DNA of 28,423 nt from Ruminococcaceae bacterium UBA6434 (GCA_002437245.1 DJOQ01000040.1:1-28423), one strand, 5' to 3'; counted from the stretch's first letter, positions 8,042 through 16,218 are shown. Made by a program: numbers and translations. The notes: generated by a model from the sequence alone, not told the origin.

Positions 8042-11000
8042 TTATTTAAGCTTTAAAGTTACTATTTCAAACGGTTTTAACGTCAAATTTACCGTCCTGC
8101 CTTGCTTTCGGAGCTTTTTCTCTTCGTTTTCGAGAAGGTCGGTAAGATAAACCTCGTCAAAATCAAACCCGAATGTGAGATTTACATTTGTACGTGAATT
8201 ACGGCACTCATACAACCTCACGATTACGCCGTCGCCGTTCTCCGCATTTTTCACGGTCTCGCAGACTACATTATCGGCGTCCGATGACAAAAGGGAGTAT
8301 TCTTCGGGAAGAGAGCCGTTTTGACTGCCGATTTTTTTCGCCTCAAGCGGAGAATTGAGAAGATAGGCGAGCTTTACCGTGCCTGCCGCCCTGAAATCGC
8401 CGCTGTGCGGAAACAGCGAATATGTAAACTCGTGCCTGCATTTATCAGCGTCGGGATTGGGATATGTTCCGCACTTAATCAGCGTAAGGCGAATAACCGA
8501 GTCGTGAATATCATAGCCGTACTTGCAGTCGTTTAAAAGGCTTACGCCGTAGTCGTATTCGGAAAGGTCGGCGAATTTATGCGCGCACACCTCAAATTTT
8601 GCCGCGTCCCAGCTCGTGTTTTTGTGCGTCGGTCTTTCAACCGTGCCGAATTGTATGTCGTAGACGGCTTTATCGGCATTGATATCTACGGGGAAAGCGG
8701 TTTTAAGCAGTATATGGCTTTCTTTCCAGTCAATATCGTTTTCAAAGTCGATTTTCGGGGTGTTTTCATAGAGCCATATGCGCTGCACTATGGTACTCGA
8801 GAGGAAGCTTCTCGTTATCTCGACGCCGGCTCTGACGCCGTCCGACAGCGGTTTTATTGACACCACGGAATTAACTTCCCATGACTTGTCGGTATAGTAA
8901 TTGCTTATCTCCCAGTTATCGTAGTCACGCGGAATATCTTCATAAGCCGTAAGTACATTTCCGCGCTCACCCTTTTTGAGCACCTCACGCTTATTTTTCT
9001 TATCAAACAGAGAAGAAAATGCGCCTGTCTTATCAAGCTTTATTTTAAAGAACTTGTTTTCAAGGGATTTATCGGTCACCTTTACGGAATTTGTATCGCA
9101 AACATCGGTTACGATTTTATACCCCTTTGATGGAATATTTTTAACGTACACGGTTTTGCCGTCAAGCTTTGTTTCGCCGCTCGCCTCAAAGGAATTCGGA
9201 TTAAAGACGAGCACTCCGCCGCGTGTGTTTATATTTTCAGCAATGGCGGTTTCGGCGTCGTGTTTGATTTTTTTGCCCGTTTCGCCGATTTTCTCATACT
9301 GCCGACGCGAGACCTCATACACTTCCTTTATTGATGAGCCGGGTATTATATCGTGAAACTGATTTAAAAGTATTGTCTCCCAGCCGTCATGAAGAACTGC
9401 CTTCGGGTACTCTCTGCCGAGCAGCTTCTGCGCCGTTACCGACAGCATTTCGGCATTTTCGTACAGGAACTCGCTTTGACGGTTGAACTTTTTATTCTGC
9501 GCCATGGAGGTATAGGTTCCGCGGTGATATTCAAGATACAGTTCGCCCTGCCAACAAGGAGTTTTCGGATTTTTTTCGGCTCTCTTTTTAATCCTCTCAA
9601 GGAACGAGCCGGCAAATTCCATTTTAGCGCACGGCACTCCCGAAACGCCTTTTTTCAATACATCGTAATATTCAAGGTCTTTTCTTATAGGTCCTCCGCC
9701 GCCGTCGCCGTAACCGAAGGTTATCATCACTTCGTTGTTTATATCCTTTTGCTGATAGCGGTCATATCCGCCTATGAGCTGGCAAGGATTGAGCTTCGCG
9801 TTGTAAGTGACGTTTGTCGCCGGCTTTTTACCGCGCTCTTTATCCTGCGCGGTCATAAAATACGTAAATATATCGGTGCCGTCTATACCCTTCCAGAAAA
9901 ATGTATCATACGGCATTTTATCGGTCTCGCTCCACCCTATTTTGGAGGTTACGAATTTATCTACGCCGCTCTTGCGGAGAATTTGCGGTAATGCCGCGGA
10001 ATAACCGAATACGTCGGGGAGCCAAAGCACCTTTGAATCAACGCCGAATTCGTTTTTGAAGAAGCTCTTGCCGTATAATATCTGCCTTACAAGGCTCTCG
10101 CCCGACGACAGATTGCAGTCCGCCTCGACCCACATGGCACCCTCGACTTCCCATCTGCCGAGACGTACCATTTCTTTTACCTCGGCGTAAAGCTCGGGGC
10201 TCTCCTCTTTCAGGAATTTATAGAGCTGTGCCTGGCTCGACATAAACTTGTATTCGGGATATTTTTTCATAAGCTCCAGCACCGTGGAGAAAGAGCGCAA
10301 CACCTTTTCCCTCGTCTGTGCAAGGGTCCAAAGCCAAGCTACGTCTATATGCGTATGACCTATGCAGACGGCGTTTACGTCTTCTTTTTTGCAGTATTTG
10401 CCGTAAAATTCTCTGTCGAGATATGCTTCGGCAGCATCTGCGGAGTCAAGAAATTCTCTTGAGCCGGGCACGCGCATATCAATGAGATTTATTGCGCCGA
10501 CAACGTAGTTTTCAATATCGACATAGACCTTTTCATACGGCTCGTGATAAAGCGTGACTTCATACGGCACGGCGATTTTATAATACAGACGGCGCGCATT
10601 TTCGTAATACGCGTTGAGAGCTACGTTAAAATCAAGCAGACAGTCGTTTCTGCCGGAATAAGCGTAAAGGTATATTTCGTATTCGCCTTTTGCGTTGTCG
10701 AGGAATATTTCACGGTGATTTACATCGAGGCCCTGCTGCAATTTGCCGTCGACATACGCTATAAACTGAGGATTTACCGCGTCCCAGCCGTCAAGCTGAG
10801 TGGAGACGGTAAGCTCAAGATTTTTGCCCGTCAGTTCTTTCGGAACAATCAGTTTTTTGTAAAACCAAGCGTGCGAATCGTATTTTCCGCCCCAGCGGTC
10901 GCTTTGTGCGAACTCTCTGAAAGAGCCGTCGATTTCGGGCAAGGAATTGCCCTTTTTATATCCGCACGGTTTATATAGAAATCCCCCGATTTTTTCGCTG

Positions 11001-11071
11001 TAAGCCACGGTATTCTTTTTAAATTCTTCAAGGAACACCCTGAGCCTGTCCTCATAAAAATCCGTCTGCAT
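8042..11071 (-). CDS. Alpha-mannosidase, glycoside hydrolase family 38
   Basis: The 1009-residue protein has the full GH38 layout. An N-terminal beta region (1-230) is followed by the catalytic (beta/alpha)7 domain starting at VCIGHTHIDVAWLW, with the zinc ligands His239, His241 and Asp243. LPDVFGYSAALPQIL (351-365) contains the likely nucleophile Asp353. HDGWETILLNQFHDIIPGSS is the conserved segment carrying a further zinc-ligand His. A long C-terminal beta-sandwich domain follows. No signal peptide is visible, so it is cytoplasmic and would release mannose from imported oligosaccharides. GGGAGG lies 5-6 bases before the start. It is co-transcribed with uxaC, which suggests use of a glycan containing both mannose and glucuronic acid, though that is inference. 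Confidence 0.92.
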   Translation of the reverse strand: MQTDFYEDRLRVFLEEFKKNTVAYSEKIGGFLYKPCGYKKGNSLPEIDGSFREFAQSDRWGGKYDSHAWFYKKLIVPKELTGKNLELTVSTQLDGWDAVNPQFIAYVDGKLQQGLDVNHREIFLDNAKGEYEIYLYAYSGRNDCLLDFNVALNAYYENARRLYYKIAVPYEVTLYHEPYEKVYVDIENYVVGAINLIDMRVPGSREFLDSADAAEAYLDREFYGKYCKKEDVNAVCIGHTHIDVAWLWTLAQTREKVLRSFSTVLELMKKYPEYKFMSSQAQLYKFLKEESPELYAEVKEMVRLGRWEVEGAMWVEADCNLSSGESLVRQILYGKSFFKNEFGVDSKVLWLPDVFGYSAALPQILRKSGVDKFVTSKIGWSETDKMPYDTFFWKGIDGTDIFTYFMTAQDKERGKKPATNVTYNAKLNPCQLIGGYDRYQQKDINNEVMITFGYGDGGGGPIRKDLEYYDVLKKGVSGVPCAKMEFAGSFLERIKKRAEKNPKTPCWQGELYLEYHRGTYTSMAQNKKFNRQSEFLYENAEMLSVTAQKLLGREYPKAVLHDGWETILLNQFHDIIPGSSIKEVYEVSRRQYEKIGETGKKIKHDAETAIAENINTRGGVLVFNPNSFEASGETKLDGKTVYVKNIPSKGYKIVTDVCDTNSVKVTDKSLENKFFKIKLDKTGAFSSLFDKKNKREVLKKGERGNVLTAYEDIPRDYDNWEISNYYTDKSWEVNSVVSIKPLSDGVRAGVEITRSFLSSTIVQRIWLYENTPKIDFENDIDWKESHILLKTAFPVDINADKAVYDIQFGTVERPTHKNTSWDAAKFEVCAHKFADLSEYDYGVSLLNDCKYGYDIHDSVIRLTLIKCGTYPNPDADKCRHEFTYSLFPHSGDFRAAGTVKLAYLLNSPLEAKKIGSQNGSLPEEYSLLSSDADNVVCETVKNAENGDGVIVRLYECRNSRTNVNLTFGFDFDEVYLTDLLENEEKKLRKQGRTVNLTLKPFEIVTLKLK

Positions 11072-11104
11072 ATTGGCCTCCCGATATTGCTTTTTATTGT
11101 TGAT

Positions 11105-11133
11105 ATTCTATCACAGTAAAACGCGTAATACAA
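11105..11133 (-). promoter_or_regulatory. Promoter of the mannosidase-uxaC operon
   Basis: On the minus strand: TTGTAT (11133-11128), 17-bp spacer, TAGAAT (11110-11105), preceded by TGA (extended -10). Transcription would start about 25-30 bases before the ribosome site. Confidence 0.6.
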
Positions 11134-11152
11134 CATACAAACAGCGTTTTAC
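11116..11152. promoter_or_regulatory. Split inverted repeat flanking the -35 box of the mannosidase promoter (candidate operator pair)
   Basis: GTAAAACGC (11116-11124) and its exact complement GCGTTTTAC (11144-11152) are separated by 19 bases. One arm lies in the promoter spacer and the other upstream of the -35 box. No T-run follows on the side expected for a terminator of the upstream gene. The position suggests regulation of the sugar operon by an unknown repressor. Confidence 0.45.
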
Positions 11153-11161
11153 GGGCAATTT

Positions 11162-12493
11162 TTATATTCCGAATATACTGTCGTAAAGTCTTTTCACGGC
11201 CGGTAAAAAATCATCCGACGCCACGGACGAGCACAAGAGCAAAATCTGCGGATATTTTTTCCCCGTGCCGCTCTCTTTTACCGCTACGCCCCTCCCGAGC
11301 GCACGCTCAACGACCTCTTTTTCGGACAGGGCGCATTTTATTTCAAGTCTTAAAACAAAGCCCGTTTCACCGATATAGATATTGGCTTTATCGCCGAAAA
11401 CTTCTCCCACGGCCAAAGACAGCAATTTCATTTTTTGGGTATAGAGCCTTTTGATTTTTCTTATTCTTATTGACAGATTTCCGTCGCGTATAAAGCTGCA
11501 CAATGCTATCTGCTCGGTCTTTGAGGCGGTTTGATTGTACAGCTCCGCCTTTTTTTCGTATTCGCCGAGAAGTGCGTCGGGAAGTATCATAAAGCTGAGC
11601 CTGATAGACGGTAAAAGAAGCTTTGAAAACGTGCCGATGTAAATTACGTTTCTGCCGCAGTCAAGCCCCTGCAAGGACGGCGTGGGGCGGTTGAAATATC
11701 CGAATTCGCTGTCGTAATCGTCCTCTATTATCAGCTTGTTTTTTCTGTCGGCAAGGCGGATAAGCCGCAGTCTTTCGCTTGTCGGCATAACGTCGCCGAG
11801 GCGGTTTATATGCGACGGACTCACATAAATTATATCCGCCTCTTCTTTTGTACGGCACGATTTAAAGCCGTGGTCGGAAAACACCGCGCCGCCCTGTTCA
11901 AATTCGGGATCGCCGAAAAAGACTTTCTGAGAGCGCGGCAATACGGCACAGATGATATGCAAAAGGCTTTGCACGCCTGCCCCTATAACTATATTATCGG
12001 GTGAGCAAACCGCATTTCTGTGCTCCGTAATGTATTTGCAAAGAGCCTCCCTGAGCTCACGTTCCCCCTGCGCCTCGCCGTAGGACAGCAATCTTTCATC
12101 CTGTCGCAGAGCGCTTTTGATATATCTTCGCCACAGCGCGAAGTCAAAGCTCTCTCTGTCTGCCGAAAGAGAGGTGAAATCATAGTCGATTTTCGGCTCA
12201 AGCTCTTTTTTTCCTCTTACTGCGCCGTCTTTTTTTTCGTGCCGTGCAACGTCTGTAACAAAATATCCGCTCTGCGGCTTTGAAACCGCATATCCGTCAG
12301 CCGCAAGCTGAAAATACGCCGCCTCCGCCGTGGTGCGGCTTACCGACAGCTCTTTTTCGCAGCGGCGGATAGACGGCAGGCGCGCGCCCGGCGCCAGCTT
12401 GCCCTCCGTAATTAAGTCCTTGTAATATTCGTACACACGCATATAAAGCGGAACTTTTTCGTTATTCAGACCGGAAATCACGGTATTCTCCAT
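11162..12493 (-). CDS. MocR-type regulator: GntR winged helix fused to an aminotransferase-like domain (PdxR-like)
   Basis: The 443 residues comprise a GntR-type winged helix (about 10-80, with LPSIRRCEKELSVSRTTAEAA as recognition region) and a fold-type I aminotransferase-like domain. That domain includes VVIGAGVQSL-type sequence (here IVIGAGVQSLLHII), IIEDDYDSEFGY, and GTFSKLLLPSIRLSFM, whose Lys should bind pyridoxal phosphate. Such proteins sense PLP, and those next to pdxK or pdxST control vitamin B6 genes. This gene diverges from a pyridoxamine kinase gene, so a PdxR-like role is the best guess. A GABA/GabR-type role is less likely, since no gab genes are nearby. The intergenic region holds promoters in both directions. 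Confidence 0.88.
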   Translation of the reverse strand: MENTVISGLNNEKVPLYMRVYEYYKDLITEGKLAPGARLPSIRRCEKELSVSRTTAEAAYFQLAADGYAVSKPQSGYFVTDVARHEKKDGAVRGKKELEPKIDYDFTSLSADRESFDFALWRRYIKSALRQDERLLSYGEAQGERELREALCKYITEHRNAVCSPDNIVIGAGVQSLLHIICAVLPRSQKVFFGDPEFEQGGAVFSDHGFKSCRTKEEADIIYVSPSHINRLGDVMPTSERLRLIRLADRKNKLIIEDDYDSEFGYFNRPTPSLQGLDCGRNVIYIGTFSKLLLPSIRLSFMILPDALLGEYEKKAELYNQTASKTEQIALCSFIRDGNLSIRIRKIKRLYTQKMKLLSLAVGEVFGDKANIYIGETGFVLRLEIKCALSEKEVVERALGRGVAVKESGTGKKYPQILLLCSSVASDDFLPAVKRLYDSIFGI

Positions 12494-12526
12494 AACTGTC
12501 CCCTAAAAAATTTTAATTTTTGTGTA

Positions 12527-12555
12527 TTTCAATAATGACACATTGGGTATATTAT
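12527..12555 (+). promoter_or_regulatory. Possible promoter of the pyridoxamine kinase operon
   Basis: TTTCAA (12527-12532), 17-bp spacer, TATTAT (12550-12555). The weak -35 box would suit an activator-dependent promoter, as is known for PdxR-controlled genes in other bacteria. Confidence 0.35.
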
Positions 12556-12579
12556 ATATTAAAATTTGGCGTTAGGCAA
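12551..12579 (-). promoter_or_regulatory. Promoter of the MocR/PdxR-like gene
   Basis: On the minus strand: TTGCCT (12579-12574), 17-bp spacer, consensus TATAAT (12556-12551). It overlaps the -10 of the divergent kinase promoter, so one bound regulator could control both. Confidence 0.65.
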
Positions 12580-12640
12580 GTGCGGTGTTGCACGTGATTT
12601 TGCGGCACCGGTATTTTGGACCGAGTGAGGAGTTGAAACT

Positions 12641-13456
12641 GTGAAAAAAATAGCTGTTATAAACGACCTTTCGGGCTTTGGCAAATGCTCTCTCACGGCG
12701 GCGATACCTGTTATATCGGCGCTCGGTCTCGAATGTTGCCCGATGCCGACGGCAATACTCTCAAATCAAACCGGATTTGAGAGCTTTTACTGCGACGACT
12801 TTACCGACAAGCTCGATTTTTTCACGGATGAATGGAAAAAACTCGGAGTTCGCTTTGACGGTATTCTTACCGGATTTATAGCATCGCACCGTCAGGCGGA
12901 AAAAATTTTCCGTTTCCTTGACGAATTTCAAACGGACGACACCGTATTTTTTTGCGACCCTGTAATGGCGGACGACGGTGAAATTTACGATACATACGAC
13001 AAGGCCATGTGCGACGCCGTGGCGCGTCTCGCAAAAAGAGCCGACATTATATCTCCGAACCTCACGGAGCTGTGTGTTCTGACGGGTGAAAGCTACGAAG
13101 CTCTCTCTTCGTCGGAGTCCGACGATATAGCGAAAGCCGCATCGTCGCTTTTAAACGATACTCTGAGCACGGTCATTGTTACCGGCATAAAAAAAGGCGA
13201 CGCCGTTTTAAACGTCGTTGCGGATAAAAGCGGATATAAAACTGTTTCATCCAAAAAATACGGCGGAAGCTTTTCCGGTACGGGTGATCTGTTTGCCGCG
13301 GCGGTTGCGGGGCTTACCGTAAAGGGCGAAACTCCGCTTTGTGCCACAATAAAGGCCGTAGAATTTCTTGAAGGCGCCATAAGGGATTCTTACGAAGAAA
13401 ACACGGATCGTAATTTCGGGGTGAATTTTGAAAAATATTTAGGGAAGCTGATGTAA
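12641..13456 (+). CDS. Pyridoxamine/pyridoxal kinase (PdxY/PdxK-like)
   Basis: The enzyme phosphorylates pyridoxal, pyridoxine or pyridoxamine in vitamin B6 salvage. The 271-residue protein begins KKIAVINDLSGFGKCSLTAA, the substrate-binding N terminus of this ribokinase-fold family. DPVMADDGEIYDTYD carries the ATP/Mg2+ region, ADIISPNLTELCVLTGE is the conserved NxTE segment, and GSFSGTGDLFAAAVAG contains the catalytic Asp of the GTGD motif. The start codon is GTG at 12641, chosen because GTGAGGAG ends 8 bases before it and there is no upstream in-frame start with a ribosome site. It faces a MocR/PdxR-like gene and is followed in the same direction by an S-component-like transporter gene. Confidence 0.9.
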   Translation: MKKIAVINDLSGFGKCSLTAAIPVISALGLECCPMPTAILSNQTGFESFYCDDFTDKLDFFTDEWKKLGVRFDGILTGFIASHRQAEKIFRFLDEFQTDDTVFFCDPVMADDGEIYDTYDKAMCDAVARLAKRADIISPNLTELCVLTGESYEALSSSESDDIAKAASSLLNDTLSTVIVTGIKKGDAVLNVVADKSGYKTVSSKKYGGSFSGTGDLFAAAVAGLTVKGETPLCATIKAVEFLEGAIRDSYEENTDRNFGVNFEKYLGKLM

Positions 13457-13545
13457 AGCATCTCACAAAGAGCCGCACTGCCCCACGCAGTCCGACACCG
13501 AGCGATTCTCCGAATATTTCACTATGAAAGATTATGGTGACTTTT

Positions 13546-14085
13546 ATGAAAACAAGATCGAAATCAATGACAGCGCTTTTAAACCTTGTTAAAGCTGCGG
13601 TTTTTGCCGCTCTTATTGCCGTAATGACGGCATACATCAAATTCAACACCGGGATAAACGACGGTTATCTCCACTTCGGCGACAGTATGATTTACCTTGC
13701 CGCGTGTATTCTTCCGCTTCCGTATGCAATGGCGGCTGCGGCAATAGGCGGTTTTTGTGCCGATATGCTCGCAGGCGCTGCCGTTTGGGCACCGTTTACG
13801 GCAGTAATTAAGGCTCTTAACGTTCTGCCGTTTGCACTCGTTTATACCTGCCACGCAACAAAGAGCCCAAACAAAATACTTAATAAGACCACCGCGTTTA
13901 TGCCGCTTGTCTCCGGTCTTATAACAATATTCGGTTATCTTCTTGCAGAGGGGCTTTTATATTCGTTCCCCACAGCATTAACCTCCGTTCCGTTCTCAAT
14001 AATTCAGGCTGTCGGCAGCGCCATAATCTATTACATTGCCGCTCCGGCGCTTGATAAAGTTAAATTTAAAACAAAATTATCCTAA
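13546..14085 (+). CDS. ECF-transporter S-component-like membrane protein (resembles family TIGR04002)
   Basis: The protein has six predicted membrane segments in about 179 residues, the size of S components of energy-coupling factor vitamin transporters. The first helix (LVKAAVFAALIAVMTAYI) has the small-residue A-x3-A pattern used to contact the T component. DGYLHFGDSMIYLAACILP and GGFCADMLAGAAVW are typical of S-component loops and helices. The start is either 13546, with GGTGA seven bases upstream, or 13534 in the same frame with a poorer site. I prefer 13546. It lies between a pyridoxamine kinase and a radical SAM gene. From memory, it looks like the integral membrane family TIGR04002, which occurs beside a radical SAM family. 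The substrate is unknown; a B6-related compound is an inference from context. Confidence 0.75.
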   Translation: MKTRSKSMTALLNLVKAAVFAALIAVMTAYIKFNTGINDGYLHFGDSMIYLAACILPLPYAMAAAAIGGFCADMLAGAAVWAPFTAVIKALNVLPFALVYTCHATKSPNKILNKTTAFMPLVSGLITIFGYLLAEGLLYSFPTALTSVPFSIIQAVGSAIIYYIAAPALDKVKFKTKLS

Positions 14086-14099
14086 AGGGAGTCTTTTAA

Positions 14100-14711
14100 A
14101 TGGCTGACATAGTTTACACATTTGAGGGTAGCGTATACCTCAACATAACCAATTCCTGTCCGTGCAAATGCAAGTTCTGCATACGCAACAATTCGGATTC
14201 AGTAGGCGACGCGGACACACTTTGGTTCTCGGGTCATAACCCCTCGTTTGACGAAATTAAAAAAGCTATTGACGAATTTGATTTCACGGGTTACAAAGGC
14301 GAAGTTATATTCTGCGGCTACGGCGAACCCACGTTTGCATATGACAATCTCATAAAGACGTGCAAATACATTCACGAAAAGCTCGGATTAAAGGTTCGTC
14401 TTAATACGAACGGTCTTTCCGACCTGCTCAACAAAAAGCCGACAGCCAAGGAAATATGCGAAAACACCGATAAAATCTCGATAAGCCTTAACGAATACAA
14501 CAGCGAAAAATACTGTGAGCTGTGTTCCCCGGCATTCGGCGAAAAATCGTTTGACGCTATTATCAAATTCGCAAAAGAGTGCAAACAGTACGGCAAAGAT
14601 CTGCGTTTTTCGGTGGTTGACGTAATCCCCGCAGAGGACATCGAAAAATGCAAAGAACTTGCCGGCAGCCTCGGTATACCGCTCAGAGTCAGAGCCTACG
14701 TCGCCGACTGA
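14100..14711 (+). CDS. Small radical SAM enzyme of unknown substrate (resembles family TIGR04100)
   Basis: The 203-residue protein contains only the minimal core of the radical SAM fold. C-x3-C-x2-C at Cys20, Cys24 and Cys27 (NSCPCKCKFC) binds a 4Fe-4S cluster. GYGEPTF is the SAM-binding GGE-like motif. LNTNGLSD and ISISLNEYNSEKY follow as the next strands. There is no SPASM or twitch extension for extra clusters, although Cys22, Cys86, Cys102 and others are scattered. AAAGGGAG lies about 9 bases before the start, and only 14 bases separate it from the preceding membrane protein gene, so they form one operon. Its 3' end overlaps the convergent sigF gene by 16 bases. The radical SAM assignment is firm. 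The reaction is unknown. Confidence 0.88.
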   Translation: MADIVYTFEGSVYLNITNSCPCKCKFCIRNNSDSVGDADTLWFSGHNPSFDEIKKAIDEFDFTGYKGEVIFCGYGEPTFAYDNLIKTCKYIHEKLGLKVRLNTNGLSDLLNKKPTAKEICENTDKISISLNEYNSEKYCELCSPAFGEKSFDAIIKFAKECKQYGKDLRFSVVDVIPAEDIEKCKELAGSLGIPLRVRAYVAD

Positions 14712-15373
14712 GAAAAATCTCCTGTAAGCTTTTTTCGCATAGTCAAAAGCACGGCACGCTCCTTTCTCGATACCTGCACCTGTGACATTCCGAGCCTTTC
14801 GGCGGTCGCGCTTTGCGTAAGTCCCTTAAAATACCTGAGCGTTATCAGCTTTCGTTCTTTTTCGGGCAACGTTTTTAAAACCTCTTCGAGAGCCAATTTA
14901 TCCTGAATGGCGTCTTCACCCGAGGGCACGGGAACGTCGGTTTGGCGTTCTTTATCGTCATTTGACGCAGTAAGCGACACGGGCGGCAGGGAAATATTTA
15001 AAAGTTCCGATACGGCAAAGCAGTCTATCCCCAGAATTTTTGATAATTCTGTGACGGTAGGCTCTTTGCCGTTTTCTTTTGTCAGTTTTTCGCTGAGCTT
15101 TACGACTTCGCGTGAGCGCTCCTTTAAAGACCGGCTGACCTTTACGGCTCCGCCGTCTCTGAAAAGCCGTCTGATTTCTCCCAAAACCGCAGGCACGGCA
15201 TACGTTGAAAAAGCAAAGCCCAATTCCTTACGGAATCCGTCCGCCGCCTTGACAAGTCCGAGACACCCTGCGGAATAAAGCTCCTCGTATTCTATACCTC
15301 TGCCGCGGAACCTGTTTGCACAGGCGTGCACTAAGCCGAGATTTTGCTCTATCAGCTCTTTTCGGTCCATCAC
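14696..15373 (-). CDS. sigF: RNA polymerase sporulation sigma factor SigF
   Basis: SigF is the first forespore-specific sigma factor of endospore formation. The 225-residue sigma-70 protein has region 2 (NLGLVHACANRFRGRGIEYE to FSTYAVPAVLGEIRRLFRD), region 3 (KVSRSLKERSREVVKLSEKL) and region 4 with the helix-turn-helix LTQSATAERLGMSQVQVSRK. It cannot be separated from SigG by motif alone, but the two upstream genes are spoIIAA and spoIIAB, the partner-switching regulators of SigF. The ATG overlaps the spoIIAB stop by 4 bases. A terminator is not visible, and the 3' end overlaps the convergent radical SAM gene. Confidence 0.95.
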   Translation of the reverse strand: MMDRKELIEQNLGLVHACANRFRGRGIEYEELYSAGCLGLVKAADGFRKELGFAFSTYAVPAVLGEIRRLFRDGGAVKVSRSLKERSREVVKLSEKLTKENGKEPTVTELSKILGIDCFAVSELLNISLPPVSLTASNDDKERQTDVPVPSGEDAIQDKLALEEVLKTLPEKERKLITLRYFKGLTQSATAERLGMSQVQVSRKERAVLLTMRKKLTGDFSQSAT

Positions 15374-15801
15374 TCTTTACCTTTTATCGTTTTATATAAG
15401 GTTACGGTTGTGCCTTTTCCGAGCTTTGACGTCACGTGAACCTTATCGGAAAAGCTTTCCATCACCGAAAAGCCGAGCCCCGACCTGTCGCCGCCGAGCG
15501 TTGTAAAAAGCGGTTGACGGGCTTTTTTTACGTCTTCTATTCCGCGACCCTTGTCACGTATTTTCGTCACCGTTTTACCGTCGCCGAAAATTTTAACGTC
15601 TATGTATATTTTTCCGCACGAATTTTTGTAGGCGTGAACTATACAGTTTGTAACAGCCTCACTGACGGAAGTTCTGATGTCATTTAGTTCTTCTATGGTG
15701 GGGTCAAGCTGCGAAATAAACGCCGACACCGCCGTTCGCGCATAACCTTCGTTTACGGAACGGCTCTCCAACTGCATTTTGAGTTCATTAAGCGGTTTCA
15801 C
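15370..15801 (-). CDS. spoIIAB: Anti-sigma F factor SpoIIAB (GHKL-type serine kinase)
   Basis: SpoIIAB binds and inhibits SigF and phosphorylates SpoIIAA with ATP. The 143-residue protein shows the GHKL ATPase boxes: N-box TSVSEAVTNCIVHAY, G1 IRDKGRGIED, and G2 GGDRSGLGFSVMESFSDKV, followed by GKGTTVTLYKT. The length is normal for the family. The start overlaps the end of spoIIAA by 14 bases, and its stop overlaps the sigF start, so all three proteins are coupled in translation. Confidence 0.95.
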   Translation of the reverse strand: MKPLNELKMQLESRSVNEGYARTAVSAFISQLDPTIEELNDIRTSVSEAVTNCIVHAYKNSCGKIYIDVKIFGDGKTVTKIRDKGRGIEDVKKARQPLFTTLGGDRSGLGFSVMESFSDKVHVTSKLGKGTTVTLYKTIKGKE

Positions 15802-16126
15802 TGTTTTTTACCTCCTTTTTCTTTTTAAGCACCGCAAGCTTTTGAAGTCCAGCAAGGCACATCACCTTATACGCATGACCCGACAGACCGTGTATTTCAA
15901 GTGAAGCACCCATACTCTCGCAAAGCTTGTATCTGCCCATCACAAGCCCTATTCCGGAGCTGTCCATAAATGTTACGCCCGAAAAATCGAGCACAACCTT
16001 TTGAGGATGCGACGAGACTGCCGCCGCGTCTGTTTTTTCACGTATGGACGGCGCAACGTGATGGTCGATTTCGCCCGACAAAAAGGCTGTCATAACGCCT
16101 TTGTCTGTTTTTATTTCAACGGACAT
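15788..16126 (-). CDS. spoIIAA: Anti-sigma F factor antagonist SpoIIAA
   Basis: SpoIIAA releases SigF from SpoIIAB when dephosphorylated. The 112-residue STAS-domain protein contains GEIDHHVAPSIREK, as in the Bacillus protein, and FMDSSGIGLVMGRYK with the phosphorylatable serine at Ser56 (the first Ser after Asp55, aligned by eye to Bacillus Ser58). GGAAAGGATG lies upstream of the start. A SigH-type promoter is expected for this operon. A weak candidate, AAGGCTT followed 12 bases later by GAAA, is visible upstream but is not convincing. Confidence 0.95.
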   Translation of the reverse strand: MSVEIKTDKGVMTAFLSGEIDHHVAPSIREKTDAAAVSSHPQKVVLDFSGVTFMDSSGIGLVMGRYKLCESMGASLEIHGLSGHAYKVMCLAGLQKLAVLKKKKEVKNSETA

Positions 16127-16218
16127 ATTTTTTCATCCTTTCCGAGTTTTCTTTCATTTTAACGGACAAGCCTTAAAAAAGCTGTCGCATTATGGTAACG
16201 AATACCGTTTTTCCAAAA

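Noticed and set aside
9389..9991. 200-codon plus-strand open frame
   Set aside because: Antisense to the GH38 catalytic region, with no ribosome site.
12580..12612. Regulatory hairpin in the kinase leader (CGGTG/CACCG)
   Set aside because: Only five base pairs with a long loop. Not better than chance.
13457..13545. Riboswitch ahead of the S-component-like gene
   Set aside because: Only a small ACTGC/GCAGT hairpin is visible. No TPP, FMN, cobalamin or other known aptamer core could be recognised.
16127..16200. SigH promoter for spoIIAA
   Set aside because: Expected from biology, but only a weak AAGGCTT/GAAA pair is present, so no separate feature is called.
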